40,939 nucleotides of DNA from Agrocybe praecox (GCA_964017145.1 CAXHKQ010000015.1:22501-63439), one strand, 5' to 3'. Shown: positions 20,922 through 33,518, counted from the stretch's first letter. Numbers and translations: made by a program. Notes: generated by a model from the sequence alone, not told the origin.

Positions 20922-23182
20922 ATGTCACTCTCACTCAACTGCTTGGTTCTCGGTGACGACTACGAACGGTCCTTCACTGTCAAAATTCCGAAGACCGAAA
21001 ATGTCAGCATCCTCAAAAAACTAATCAAAGAGGAGAAGGCTCCTCACCTCAACCATATTGCCCCATCAGACCTCCAACTCTGGCAGGTCTCCTTCCCTCC
21101 TGAAGATCTCGAGACGAAACTGGCAAATATCAATCTTGCTGGCTATCCGCAGTTGTCGCCACCTAACAAGAAATTAACCGCATTCTTCACGGATGTCGCG
21201 GATGATTGTCTTCATGTAATCGCAAAGGCCCCAGGTACGTCGCGACAATCTTCACTTTGGAACCACATCTAATCCATCCAAAGATGTTCAAACAGTGGTA
21301 GCCCATGATCCCACCCAACTTCTTTCGCTCAATTGCTTTATTATCGGTGACAACCCCGAACAGACCTTCACTGTTGAAATTCCCCGTACCAAAAATATCA
21401 GCATCCTCAAAGATTTGATCAAGGAAAAAAACCCTTCGTCTTTGGGCAACATCGATGTTAAAAATATAGAACTCTGGAAGGTCTCATTTCCCATCGACAA
21501 TCTTCCTTCCAAGTCTCCACCAACTGTTGGACCCAAGTTGAGATCGGAAAAGTTGTTATCGAACGTGTTTCCCTCGAAACTTGATATCAATCATATCCAT
21601 GTCGTTGCGCGTGTTCCGGTTCAAGGTGTGTCTCATATTCACTCTGATTCGATTTTGCTCATTATTCCACCAAGGTGTGCCCTCTCCTAGCTCGGGGGCA
21701 CCGCCATCTGCATATAAATCTCCAGTCGTTTCTACCGACCAGGTAGGTCGGGATCGAGAGAAATTCTGCAGCCAGCGAAAGTCTGAAGCGCCTTCGAATG
21801 GTGGGAAGCCTAAAACGTTCCGCGCTAAGCAAGACAAAGCTGAAGAATACATTCCATGTAATCGGCCCTACGGTGGCCCCACGGCATTGCCACTGAGTCT
21901 GATCCATCCCATCTTTGGGGAATACCTCGACAACGCCGAGACGTACGTGCCGACGTCTGACGACGTTCAATTCTTTCTTGCATTCGTGCAGGCTATGGCG
22001 AATATCTATGAAAAGGAGAACGCTCGACGGGAAGCTATTACGTGCATATTCAATGCCCATAAAATGCACATAAAGCAAACGGGGATTGGTAGCTTCACCA
22101 CAGATGGCGATCTGTCATTTGGTAACTTCAGATTTGTGATCACCGAATTCAAGAATGAAATCGGGTCCAGTGCCACTGAACCGTTCTTTCAAGCCATCCT
22201 CTACTTCCTCGAGGCAACGCGGATCCTTGCCACTCAACATGTCAATTCCGTTCTACCGTGCATAATCGTACTCATCTTCGGTTCGTTGTCCTTTCTTCGG
22301 TTCGTTGTCCTTTCTCAATATCAGCTTCATTATGTCTCATACCATTTAGGGCCTTATGTCGCATTTGCCGGTGCTGCGTGGACCGATCGTCCGACCGTAC
22401 AGATGCTGTCCCCTGCCATCCCGTGCCATTATCAGGAAACTGATATCAAGATGGAGAACATGCTCATGCGCCATCTTGGAGCTCTCCGACGTGCCATTCA
22501 ATCTCTCGATAGTTACTATCAGGACTATGACGCCAATCCACGTGGGCCTTTGCGTAATCCGATCCATCCATACCCAACCTCTTTTACATCTCCGGATGGC
22601 TCGGTAAATTGCTTCACATACCGTTTCCACATGAAGGGTCGCAACCTATTCTTCGGCCTTACGGACAACGGCGCTCCAATCTGCATTAAATTTGTTCCTC
22701 GCTATTGCAAGGAAGGTCACGAATTTCTTGCTGCGAAAGGCTTTGCGCCGAGACTTCATGCTTTCAAGCGCCTCCCTGGAGAATTGTACATGGTCGTCAT
22801 GGAGGATGTCAGTGAAGAGTACGTCAGCTTGTTCAGCTTGATTCAGGACGACCAGGGTTTGTTATCGGAGGAGCATCTGGATTCTCGCAGCCTTCTTTCG
22901 GAGAAAGTAGGACAATGCTTGCGGCAGTTTCATCAGGCTGGGTTTGTGCACGGGGATATCCGCGATACAAACGTTATGGTGAAGACTCTGAATCGGGGTG
23001 GTTTTAAGGATGGGTCCTTTTTGGTGGTAGATTATGATACATGCGGTGAAATTTCAAAGCAGGTGCGATATCCCTTTAATTTAAACACTACGTCTGTCTG
23101 GCGGCCGCAGGGAGCAACTGGTGGGGCTGTTGTCGAGGCGGCACACGACCTGGACATGCTGGATCACATCTGGGATCCTTAG
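20922..23182 (+). CDS. Crinkler (CRN) protein with two headers and a kinase-type C-terminus
   Basis: Best-preserved gene of the window. Splicing 20922-21234, 21284-21625, 21675-22280 and 22350-23182 gives 697 residues with consistent phases and GT-AG introns of 49, 49 and 69 bp. Residues about 4-104 form a Crinkler N-terminal ubiquitin-like header (SLNCLVLGDDYERSFTVKIP...LWQVSFP). A second header follows at about 112-215 (SLNCFIIGDNPEQTFTVEIP...LWKVSFP). After a Ser/Pro linker comes a middle domain, then a fungal CRN-type protein kinase: Lys534 in ICIKFV, HGDIRDTN (H621, D623), and DYD (648-650) in place of DFG, ending in GGAVVEAAHDLDMLDHIW. Crinklers are nuclear-acting proteins, first known as oomycete effectors; in fungi a role in conflict or development is suspected. 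AATTAAATAC at 20871 is a possible TATA element. Confidence 0.9.
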
Positions 23183-24121
23183 TCGGTCGTGATCTTGTAG
23201 TCAGCTTCGTTTTTAACAATTATTCGCGCCGTGTATATGAAATGACCTGCCCTTTCGGGTACTGTTGAGTTGTTGACCGGGGAATCTATCTCGTTCACTA
23301 TGAACCCCACGGTGGGGAAGTATTCTCCGTTGGAAACCTCGTCCCACTGAGAAATATGGCCCGATACTGATGTCTGTGGGTGAAATTTGAAAATGATTAA
23401 AAATTAAATCGAAAAAAGAAAAGAAGGAAAGAGGAAAAGAGAGAATTGTCTCCCTGATATCTCTGGCATGATTACCGCTCGGGCACACAGCCGGGGACCC
23501 TCTGATGGCACTAGTCTCCTTGAAATATTACAAATAATGTAGACTTTTATCAAATCTGATGCACATAATCAGTATCGTTATCATTATCATTATCTAGTTT
23601 AGTAGTGAATCTAATCCAGTATCGAGTATATAGATGAATCTATGCGAGTTTCAACCAAGTATGATACATTGCAAATGGAGGAAATCATGTGCTTTCTTAG
23701 CATAACTGTCCTCTATTTCAACTGGTATCCTGTTAATCTCATTCTCAAAGCTTGGACGAGAGACTGTTAGAATGCAATTTTCAACTTTGCATAGTTTTAG
23801 ATTTAAAAGAATAGCAACCCTGCTTGAAAGACTGGGTTCCGGGCATCGGAGTTTCAATCAATGTAATCGCTCCAATTTGTATGCTTGGCGTTAAGGTTTT
23901 CTAGAATTATTTTCTATTTTCTAAAATGGTGTGGCGCTCCGACCTGATAAGGTTTGAAGACAAATCTGGAATTCTAAACGTTAAGGAAAGTCATCCAATC
24001 ACCCCTGTTAGGAGAAATCAGTGGATTTTCGCCATTATTCACGTAAATCTAAGCGAGTATCCATGAGAAGTGTCCATGGACTATTTCCGTCCGACGTTTG
24101 AACACGGCTTCAAGTTTGGCC
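23183..24121. other. Intergenic, nothing recognised
   Basis: AT-rich sequence between the Crinkler stop and the second RPN6 copy. Open frames are short and show no domain. No repeats beyond simple TTATCA units near 23576-23595. Confidence 0.6.
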
Positions 24122-25591
24122 AACATCATCACACAATTGAGAGCTTTCATGTTCTCAGCTGCAAATGCCAAAGCCAAAACCGCCAAACTCAGTACGTACT
24201 TATCGTGATTTTATATTGAAGTCATTTATCTCAATCTCACATTTACCTTCTTTTGTACCACTAGTCCGAAGTCTTCTGGACTACTTCAACTTGAACGCCA
24301 TTCCCTAAACAGTCACGAAACTCGTCTCGTCGGCCTGTTAGTATTTTTGTTTTCTCTCTTGTTTTAAGTGCTGTTCTGAGTCAACTAATTTATTATCTTT
24401 GACTATAAACAGGCAACTCGAGTTGAGACGATACGCACCAGCCCTCGCGCTCGTCGACAGCCTCCTCACCGAACTGAAGCGTCCAGACGACAAGATGATT
24501 CTGACAGGGTTACTGCGGGATTGGGAACATGTCCAAGGCCAAGGTTAGTCCTTTTCTCACCCTTAATATTTCCCCCCCATCCTCGAACTCCGGCTTACAC
24601 CATTTCTCACAGGCCGCTCTCACATCATCACGAACAGCCGCCAACTCTCCGCCCTCCCTGCAAGCTTCCTTGGATCTTCAGTTCAGTATCTTACACGCCG
24701 AAGAGGAGGACTACACGACCACCTACTCCTACTTTTTCAAAGCATTCGAGAATCTCAGTTCGCAGGACGACGAGTCCACTTGGAGGCCTTAAAGTACATG
24801 CTTCCGTGTAAAGTCATGTCGACAGTTGAACTTCGTGCGTTCTCTCTCTTTTCTTAGCACATAATATTTTTGTTGAATTTCCTTGTTACTCCATTTCTAC
24901 TACAGCCCGAAAATGTCAACTCGCTGTTGACTATTAAGCTGTCATTGAAACACGCCAAATTGAGCGAGGTCGAAAGTTTGCGCGCTATCGTCCGTGCGCA
25001 CCAGAGTCGTAAACTCGCGGATTTCGAGAGCATTGAGGGATTATGAAGAAGGTTCGTGTTTGTGTTTTCTTCGTGTCCTCCTAGCCTCAAATAATAATAA
25101 AAATAATAAAACCGATTTCAATTCCATGCAGAAGTCTCCTCCACCTCGAAAAGAACTTCCTGCGCATCGTCCAGCCTTTCGGCTGTTAAGGCCAAGTACG
25201 TGCTTCTTTCTTTTTGTCCATTTTTTCAACCTTGAGTAGTTTGCTGATCATATATCCACCCCTTTTCTAAACACTTTAGGCTCTTGGAAATGATCCTCGA
25301 CCAAGGACGCGGATGATTGATCGTGTACGAGCCCGAAGCTGATGTACATGACGTACGTCTCTTTCTTTCCGCTTTTTCCTGTTTTCTTCTTCTGATTTGA
25401 TTGTACCCGTGATCAGAACATGTACAGAGCTGCTATCAAGACTCTGGGGCAAGTTAGCAAGGTCGTCGAATCGTTGTATTGGAAGGTAGGTATGTTTTTG
25501 ATCATATTCTTATGAGGAGACGTAAACTAATAGATGTTGTATGTTTAGACCGTCAGGATCGCATGATCTGATGACAATTGGATATTGGATT
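24122..25591 (+). pseudogene. RPN6: RPN6 pseudogene, copy 2 (unsplit, 5'-truncated)
   Basis: Nearly base-for-base the same as copy 1, at a constant offset of 11,131 for 12991-14207. It then runs directly into the equivalent of 20161-20413, so it shows the ancestral, uninterrupted C-terminal end (EPEADV, intron, MYRAAIKTLGQVSKVVESLYW, intron, TVRIA). It begins in the middle of exon 2 (after ALSN in copy 1 terms), so the first exon is missing. It shares all internal deletions, the in-frame TAA after NAIP and the frameshift before LEALKYM with copy 1. The gene was therefore dead before the duplication. Few differences separate the copies, so the duplication is recent. Confidence 0.9.
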
Positions 25592-26732
25592 GATGATGTT
25601 TGCTGGTTCTTGGGTGTCCATGTCCGTGTGCTGTATAAATAGAATTCATAATTTTTCGTGATTGTTCTCTTTGTTCGACAACGTCTGAGTCTTAAACCAG
25701 TCTATTAGAAGCATGGATTAAGATGATATCTATGATTCAATATTTATGATTCGTTTCTTATATTTTTTACAGACTAGCTACGATTACAAGGAGCACAGAA
25801 AATACAAACAATATATGCACAGAACACATCCATATCCATTGACATCTAACACAAACCACTCCGTCAAGCTCCTCTTAACACCTTTAACCACCAACACAAC
25901 TCTTCCACCCTTCCCCCCACCTTCCTCAACCCTGGTCCCCACCCAATCATCGAGAACTGCATCGACATAATCAGCCCTACGAAGAATGAGACGAGGGTGT
26001 CGAAAATCGCACAATTGAAAGACATCCAGTGGGAAAGCAGGATGCTTTCCAGCATTAAGATATTGACGAAAGACGGTAGTCTGGTCTCAACGTCCTTCAT
26101 TTCTCGAACCCTGGCGGCGCTTAGGAAATTAGAACCACTAATAGCTGCGAGCGCCGAACGTGGCGGTGGCAAAAGTTAAACGAAGTTGAACGCGACTAAA
26201 ACGAAGACCCGTTGCTGGGAGAACTCCGCCAAAGGCCCAGATAATTGGGATGCATAAGCGAGACAGATGTAGCTTTCCAGAAGCTGCATTAAGTAGAGGA
26301 GGTTTGGGGCGGTTGTAAGCGAAAAAGAGAGGGGCAGAGAGCCAAAATTTGCAGAACGACATGAGACACACATTTGCACTGTTACGAGTAAGTGCATAAA
26401 ATAGAATTAGAGAAAGACTTAAGATAAGGAGAGAAACAAAGTTACTAGTACTAGGTAGCAGAGCATGTCCAGTTATGTATATATATCGTCCCTTCCACAA
26501 AGAGAGAGAGAAAGGAAAGAAAAAATCGTAACTCTTAGCGATACCCGAGCTCAGAGAAGGGCATAGAATTGAGTCCGGGAGGGGATTTCTCACGCTCTGG
26601 TGTGGCCACTACAATATGACAATTATGCATTGAAGCGCGGTACCTATCGAAAATGGAAGTCGACCAGTTCCCGAGGCGTAGCAAGCTGTGTATGCCCAAG
26701 AAAGTTACAAATCGGTCAGCGTTCAGCCAATA
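25592..26732. other. No gene recognised
   Basis: Only short frames on both strands; none shows a domain or a consistent splice pattern. The minus strand has a hydrophobic frame (26593-26138) that lacks a recognisable family. Confidence 0.5.
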
Positions 26733-28180
26733 TTAAGCGGGAGAAAAAAGAGAAAAAAAGCGAAGAGAGTGCTGAATTGAAATGGGAGTGAAAAAAATGT
26801 ACTCGAGCATGTGTTGCAAGGTGTTACCCCGATTCCTACGATCCGTCACGAATTGTAAGCGATGCCCACAGCTCCATACAGAGCGGTGTCCCAAGAGATC
26901 TGTTCCTTCGAGGTTGATGATTTTCCTGCTTCGTTTACGAGTCACCACCTCGAACGAAAGTTCTGCCTTGTCGTCTGCCTTGTCGTGTTCAATCGTATGC
27001 GAAACCTAACAAGCCAAATTTCCAAATGAGTATTGAGGGAAAATGGGAAGGTTTAACACTCACCGCATTCCTCCACATATACCCCGCTCCGTATATATGG
27101 CATGCACTGCACCAGAATCGTTCTTCTCTTGCGTCCATGTCAGCAGCGGTAGACGTTTGAGGGTCCAGCCCGACCAATGCCACAAGTTTCTTTGCGACAT
27201 CGGAGAAGTTCTTTTTGAACGACAGCGTGATAGCTTCTGAATTCACACCCTGCTCGTAGGCCCACGTATGACCTCTAGTGGGTGTCGCAAGATTATAGCC
27301 ATCGGAAGGGCAAGCATGTGTCAAGATATGTTGGAAGCCCGCGACGACAGGTTCCCCCATAATGATGATATGCGACACAGGTAAAGACCGATGTGGCTAG
27401 ATCCAATTTCGAGCACGTCCCTGCTGTTTTAACTCCTCAAATTTCTTATTTGCATCCAGATGGCGCAGCTGGATATTCTTCTTGAGCTCGGCAGATCGTT
27501 GGATCATCTTTTCGATGACATTCCTCCAGAAGAATTGGCTCTTGCTGGAGTATCCGTGACTCCAATCGCCAACTATGCGAACGGGTCGGCTATCAAGGCA
27601 TATTAATAATCGAAAAAGTGCTGTGTACTGTTGGTAGCTGGAATTAAGTTTAGTATCGATTTGTCTTGGTGGGGATACGACCAGCTGAACCTTGATTCGA
27701 CGGCGAGGCTGTTATAAGCAAGTCAGCAATTGCATAATTAAAAAGAGAAAGGGAAAAAAAGCGTACCTGGCTTTCTTGCAGTTGGTGCAAAGACGAAGCC
27801 TCAGTAAAATATCGACTTCATGTATATTTCTTGCAGAGCAAGTCTACATTGTCAGGCGTTTTTCAGTAGGTTACAAGTCATTATCATACCTGCCATTCCG
27901 GTTTTCCGAAAAGTAACGCAGTCCAGCCAGCCCAAGACATGTAGCTAGAACGTTCTGGTGTTGCGTAATATTTCCTAGCAGATTTCCACACCGTGACAGC
28001 ACTAGAAAAAAGGAGAATTTCTTGGAATATATGAGAGGTCATCGAAAGGCTGATAATATCTCTCGGACGCATATGACCAAATATCTGCATCGGCAAACTT
28101 GAGTTGTAGAATTGGAAAAAGATACAACGAAATTTGCGCACCTCATACAAAACGTCCAGTGGCACGGTAAGCAGCAAAAT
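26733..28180 (-). CDS. F-box protein of the agaricomycete expanded type (possibly broken)
   Basis: F-box proteins link substrates to SCF ubiquitin ligases. On the minus strand VPLDVLYE joins IFGHMRPRDIISLSMTSHIF across a 57-bp intron (28141-28085), giving a clear F-box followed by SAVTVWKSARKYY. Next comes EVDILLRLRLCTNCKK, the usual remnant of a zinc-binding stretch. Then VQLVVSPPRQIDTK...NVIEKMIQRSAELKKNIQLR ends in a TAG at 27399-27397. Further down AKKLVALVGLDPQTSTAADM, FWCSACH and MWRNA, spliced over a 58-bp intron (27063-27006) to VSHTIEHDKAD, and SVWSCGHRLQFVTDR complete the typical C-terminus (stop 26735-26733). The TAG between the halves is either a lesion or inside an intron I did not resolve. 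Acidic sequence upstream to about 28560 may be its N-terminus. Confidence 0.7.
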
Positions 28181-28921
28181 CGAGCTCTTTTCTCTCTTTC
28201 CTGTCGCTTTTGTTGGTCAAGAACCTTTTTTCGCAGTCCTGAGGGTTATCCTGCCGACCTTGGCTCGTTTCGTAGGAGACTTTCCACCGTTCTTCTTTTT
28301 CGTGCCTATACAAATCGTCATTTATTGGCATTATTCACGCATTCAAGTGGGGTATACGGATTGGAACCATAGTCATCTTCATCCTCGTCCTCTTGTGTCG
28401 CTTCATGGTCGTCGTTCGAGTGTAAAGTGTCTTCGTCTTCTAGGCCGTCTTCGTCATTTGCATTCCTCTTGCGCTTGCTCGGGGTATCTTCTTTATCTTC
28501 AGGTTTCGTCTTCCCGGGGCTGGTGCTGTCAGTGGTTGTGGTACTAGCTTAAACTTGGGTTTACGCCCTTGCTTGGGCTCGCGTCACTCTCATTCTAGTC
28601 GAATATGTAAATAACACAAAGCTCTGCTTTCTCTGTATTGCAGAAATCAGTTAGTAAGAACAGGCGTTTATATGTTCGTCCAAAGGTGCAAAGTCGAGTC
28701 GAGCCGAAGTATTATGATATGGAAACGGACCTGAGTATGTCCTGCAGCGAATGAGAGTGAATGTTCAATGTAGTGTGATGAGTCGTGACTGGTCTAGCGT
28801 GGTGCCTTGCCAAGAAATGGAATACATATGTATGGGGTTTTGTTTTGATTCGTGTGGTGTGTCGCAGTACGTGGAAAACACTTCTTCGACACGGTCGTAT
28901 CAGAAATCCGCAGTCTAGCAT

Positions 28922-30059
28922 CTAACATAAGTTGCTTTGCCATAGCAGTCCTAGGTACGTATGTACGATGGAAGCCTTAAACGGTTTCTTGTGCCTGCAT
29001 TAATTGTTCGTGAGTCTCTAGTTACATCCCAAGTACATCCTACGTTAAATACATACCGCACGAATCCAAGGTCCTCGTATTCATTATTAACTTCGATCCT
29101 GTTTCCGAGCTCATCCTTAGGCTTTCAAAAATTAAAATTAGCTAGAGCCGATGCCATCACAAGCCAGAGCTACGTACAATTGTGTCAACTATCGATGCAT
29201 AACGAAAAGATAAGAAATGGATGCAAAACTTACTGTCGAGCTCGAATAGTAATAGTAGGAGAGGTTTCATCTTGAGCTTGGTGAAGTCGTTGGTCATTAA
29301 CCTCGGCCTCAGGATCGACAACAGGTGGTGGAGGGAATTGAGGTGATATCAATGCATAATTGACAGAGGAGCTACAAAGAGCGCGATTCTGTGAAACATG
29401 CAATGTACAGTACAGTTAAGTGACCAGTCACCACACGTTTGAGAAAGTATCTTGAAAATGAGCGCACCATCTCTAACTTGCCTTCGGTATATTGGGCACC
29501 AAGGGGCCCGTTTCTGGATGAATCTCCACCGAAAATATTCACAACATGTTTTCCGCCGGTTGACATCTGGGTTTGATGAAAAATAGTCAGTAACCGGGGT
29601 AATGCAACGAATTATTTGGAAATGAGGTATTTATGACGCAGGCGCTTACCGGACTTTGCATCCACCAGTAATTTCAATCCACATAAGTTGCGAGGATGAA
29701 GGAGTATTCGTAGAAGCCTCAAGCGGATTCCGAGGTGTGGCGAGTGTAGACTTTTCATCCTTACACAGTCAGCCAAGTTTTAACAGCTGAAATCAATGAT
29801 AAATAGCGTACACCGACAGGTGTCACAATTCCGTTCGTATTTTGTGCGTGAAGATTGAGTTTCGAGTTTGGAAGCTGTCCAAGAAATCATAGTAAACATT
29901 TCAAATACCAAGTAGACAGAGGCTAAGAGAACGAACTATCAAGAATATGTATACCTATTGAATAATAGTGGGAGCAACACCATGATCCACTCTGGGGTCG
30001 GTTTCGCGCAATGTTTCTCGATGGCCTGCAATGGACACGACGTCTGAAAGCGACGTCAT
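28922..30059 (-). CDS. Unrecognised spliced minus-strand gene (model uncertain)
   Basis: A series of coding-like segments bounded by GT-AG sites, no family recognised. It starts MTSLSDVVSIAGHRETLRET (ATG 30059), then a segment with NLHAQNTNG, then DEKSTLATPRNPLEASTN, MSTGGKHVVNIFGGDSSRNG, then FPPPPVVDPEAEVNDQRLHQ, then PKDELGNRIEVNNEYEDLGF, and HKKPFKASIVHTYLGLLWQ with a TAG at 28924-28922. It is rich in polar residues with no membrane segments. My model has an in-frame TAG at the end of the first exon and an unresolved phase between exons 2 and 3, so the gene may be decayed or my splice sites wrong. 28560-28920 has nothing clear. Confidence 0.35.
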
Positions 30060-30336
30060 TTTTGCCTGGAGAGGCTCAAGTCAAAGAAACGTTTCTCCTG
30101 GTGTAGCAGGGACGATAGTAAGACGGAGAGACAAGCGGGAAACTCTATCCGTTGGATCATTTTTTGATGGCAGCCACAGGCATGCTAAATACTGGCAAAC
30201 AGAAACTGCAGACACAAAAATTATTGTTTGAGCAGAAAGTCAACAGGAAGTAATATACAGTAGACAAAAAAAGGAAGAATAAGGTATACGGCCAGCAAGA
30301 TACAGTACGATAATATACAGAAAAAAATACTCTGAA

Positions 30337-32940
30337 TTACGCAGAAGAATTGTACTCGGAATCTGATTCCCCAGAAGAATCGGGAGACAAGGTGAATTGA
30401 TATGGTTTCTTCCCTAGTACCTACTACACTCTCGCGTTGAGGATGTATGGTTAACCGAGGACGTGCGGAATTTTCTTGGGCTAGAAAATCCACAGGCTCG
30501 TCTCCTGAACCAACACCTTCATTGCCGTGGTCATCGTCTGCATCTGGGAGAGCATTCGATTTGGTCTCCTTGATACCACCGCCAGACTTTGCCAGTGAAA
30601 GTTTGCTGTTGGTTTTGCTACCAACTTTCTTTACGTTTACGGCGCCCGCGCCAGTAGCGAGATTCTTTTTTCCTAACCGTTCCCAGTATTCAGCTTGTAC
30701 TTGCCATTGATTGAATTCTCAAGCCTTCTCGTTGTCGTACGCGACGCACTCCACTTTGATGACGCCAATTTTCTGCTAGTTACGGAAGAGAAGTATCAAC
30801 CTAACGAATATAGATTGTCAAAAATTTATGCAATATTTACCTCATCTCCACGTTCGAAGGCCTCAACAACATCTTGTTGTGTTAGAGAGGAAACGTAACT
30901 GTTGGTTCTGATTAGCGCTGCCCCATCGTTTATTTCTTCTCGTGTCGGTTCTCTATCTGAGTTCTGCAGTGAGAAATTATTTCGCAGCGATAAACAGGAT
31001 ACTTCTTATGCTTAGCGATCTTCTCGTCCCATACGAGTTTCACCTGGAAAGAGTCACCAAATATAGTCTAACTCATGCGGAGAGAAAAGAAGGAACATAC
31101 AGCCTCGTTCTGCGAAATAAATTCCTCCTTACGCAGCGAACCAACGAGGCTACACATGTACTCTCCGTGTATGACCATATGACCTTCCTGCTACCGTTGT
31201 CTAAAAAGTGTCCAGTGTCCATCTCTGCACATCTCGTCTCTGCAGCTCAATAGCAACCCCGGCTCACCCGCTGCGCGTGGCACATCAGGATTGGTCACGT
31301 ATATAGGAAGCATGGATCGGCGTTTCTTGTCTTTTGAGGTCCAGAGGAAGTCTATGCCAGGAAGAACGTACTTTGGGGTCGATGCTTATCGAGAGATACC
31401 TTTACGAGATGGTCTGTCTCGACGCGGAAAGATATGGCGTCGCCCAAGTATCTCGAGACAAGTTCAGACGGGGCAAGAGCCATCCACCTTCTTCTTTGGT
31501 GTCTCTTTTCATTGGCTTTCGTGGAGGAATTTTGATATTAAGAAGTGAATCATTGATAGTGGAGGTTGTGGTTTCTTTTTCCCTACCCTTCCCCTTTTCT
31601 TCGGATGCGTTGGGGGGAGGCGTTGATGAGTCTATGTTCTTTTCGAACTTCCCTGTTATCCGTGTTGAACCGGGTGAAGAGAGTGCATCTGAGAGAGGTG
31701 ATGAAGGGTGCCTCATACGTCTTTCTTGGATGATGTCAGAGCCTCTCGTTTGTTCTTGGGTGTTGACAAAACTTCCTTCTTTGGTGACATAGCTTCTTTT
31801 TTCAGACTTCGACTCCGGCTCTGGTTTTCTAGGGATTGCTTATCAGACTGCGTGAGGGGTATGCGTGAGGCCCCGCGAATGACTCTCCGCACGCGAGGAA
31901 TATTTTCGAGGTTGAAAGAGGATACAATAACCTTTCTTTCTTTGCATGGGGTGGAAAAAACCTGAGAGTGGCTTTAGCAGAGAACAAAGGAGAAAATAAC
32001 ATTATAAGCGTACATTCGATGGTAATGATTTAGCTGGACCATTAGCTGGGCTTTCAAAGTCGATCTTTTTCTTATGTGATATGGGCGTAGCATGAGATGG
32101 AGGGTTGAAATAAACCTTGATATTGGGCTAGAAAGCGATATGTTCATGCGGATGTTGAAGGGCGGAAAATTAAAGGACATACCATCGTCTTATCCGCCTT
32201 TGGAATTTCCACGCACATCCTTTGTCGTTTCGTAGCAGGCTAGTCATTGATAACTAGTAAGTCAATACTTTGGTCCACCAGAAATTTCAGCGCTGACTTA
32301 CCAGAGCTTCGTCATTGTCATTATCTGAACATAACAATCACTCTTTTTGAAATCGGTCTTCAGGCAGATGTGGAGGCTTGACGAGGTCCTGGTTCATTCG
32401 TAATCGTAGATGAAGAAGTTTCTGTTTCCTTTAAAATATTGACACGCTCAGAACAAAACAAAAAGATTTCATAGACAATCTTACAGCACCAGGAGTATGA
32501 ACAGGACTTCCTCCTGCAGCTTCCACGTCCTAATAGTTTCACTAATACCATCGATTGCAATACAGTTCAATATACAATACTCGGAGACTCACTGATAGGA
32601 CTCTTCTCTTCCTCTCGTTCACGTATTTTATTTTCAGTTCCAGGAGTTCCCTCCTCCTTCGCGCATTCTCGGCCTCGGCTTCAGTGGCAATAAGTTGACA
32701 GAATTTAGGGGTCCCTTTGCTAGCGAAGGGTTCTGTTCTCTTGTTCGAGTTGAGCGTTATGCGCACGGAGAGCGTCCATATTGCAACAGAAAGGTATCTT
32801 ATATTCTTCCCAAACTCGAAATGTTGTAAATCCTCCTCAAGCTTGAGGAGACTTTTAAGTGGAATCCGAGTCAAACGAATTGGTTGCAGTTTGGTCCAGG
32901 ACTCACCTTGTTCGCCTACGTAGTTGGACCGGATCAAAGG
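30337..32940 (-). pseudogene. DUF6697-like protein with N-terminal coiled coil, several frame breaks
   Basis: The minus strand first gives coiled-coil pieces (MDALRAHNAQLEQENRTLR; LIATEAEAENARRRRELLEL). A Ser/Lys-rich linker follows (SLKKEAMSPKKEVLSTPKNK; 31880-31720). Then comes the conserved C-terminal region: SRYLGDAISFRVETDHLV, KYVLPGIDFLW, PDVPRAAGEPGLLLSCRDEM, HGEYMCSLVGSLRKEEFISQ, an intron, VKLVWDEKIAKHKKYPVYRC, QQDVVEAFERGDE, an intron, KIGVIKVECVAYDNEKA, and finally KPYQFTLSPDSSGESDSEY with a TAA at 30339-30337. The GEPGLL...GEY...EEF...VECVAYD order is what I associate with agaricomycete DUF6697 proteins; function unknown. Breaks include a TGA at 30721-30719 (Trp expected), a frameshift near 31385, and another in the coiled coil. 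Confidence 0.55.
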
Positions 32941-33293
32941 CGGGCCGGGAATAACTTGGATTCAAAACTTGAAAGAGATCTTTAAGCGATCATAATATCT
33001 TTGTGTCTTTATATTTGAGATATATTTGAACAGGGAAAGTTAAAGGAGGAAAGAGAGGGCAAGGGCAATAGTATTATTTCTTTTGATTCCCTTCTCTAAG
33101 TTGTCTTATCTCATACCCTAAATACAATTTTCTCGTGCGTTTCAAGTTTGAGGTGACCGAAAGACTTCAACTTGCCGGGATGAGTTTACTGCAAACCACA
33201 TTCCTTACGCCATCGCGTGAATTTATAGGGCGTGGGGTAGTTGAATTATTGAACAAAGGAAATTCATGAACAACTATCTAAGAGCCAAAGCTA

Positions 33294-33518
33294 TGGAAAC
33301 CCGGACTGTCAAGCTTCGAAACTTGTAGCCAAACATGACCCGGCATTCGTTACCGAACATTCTTGGCTCTTGGCACATAGAAACCAAATGATGCATGTCC
33401 ATATGGACGCGCATCAAAGCGCATCAGTGTGCGTGCTCTTGCCTTTTTTGGACTTTCAACATCGTCCTCAACGTTCCCGCACAACGAGATGGATATTCTC
33501 CTTTTTAAAAGCAGGGGA
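33294..33518 (+). repeat. Left terminal inverted repeat
   Basis: Matches the reverse complement of 34340-34559 with scattered differences, for example CGGCATTCGTTACCGAACAT compared with CGGCATGCGTTGCCGAACAT. The arm includes a near-palindrome GTCCATATGGAC. It ends at TTTAAAAGCAG, exactly where the kinase exon begins. Confidence 0.9.

Noticed and set aside
12991..25591. Repeat-induced point mutation in the RPN6 duplicates
   Set aside because: The few differences between copies are mixed and not a C-to-T excess at a fixed dinucleotide that I can see.
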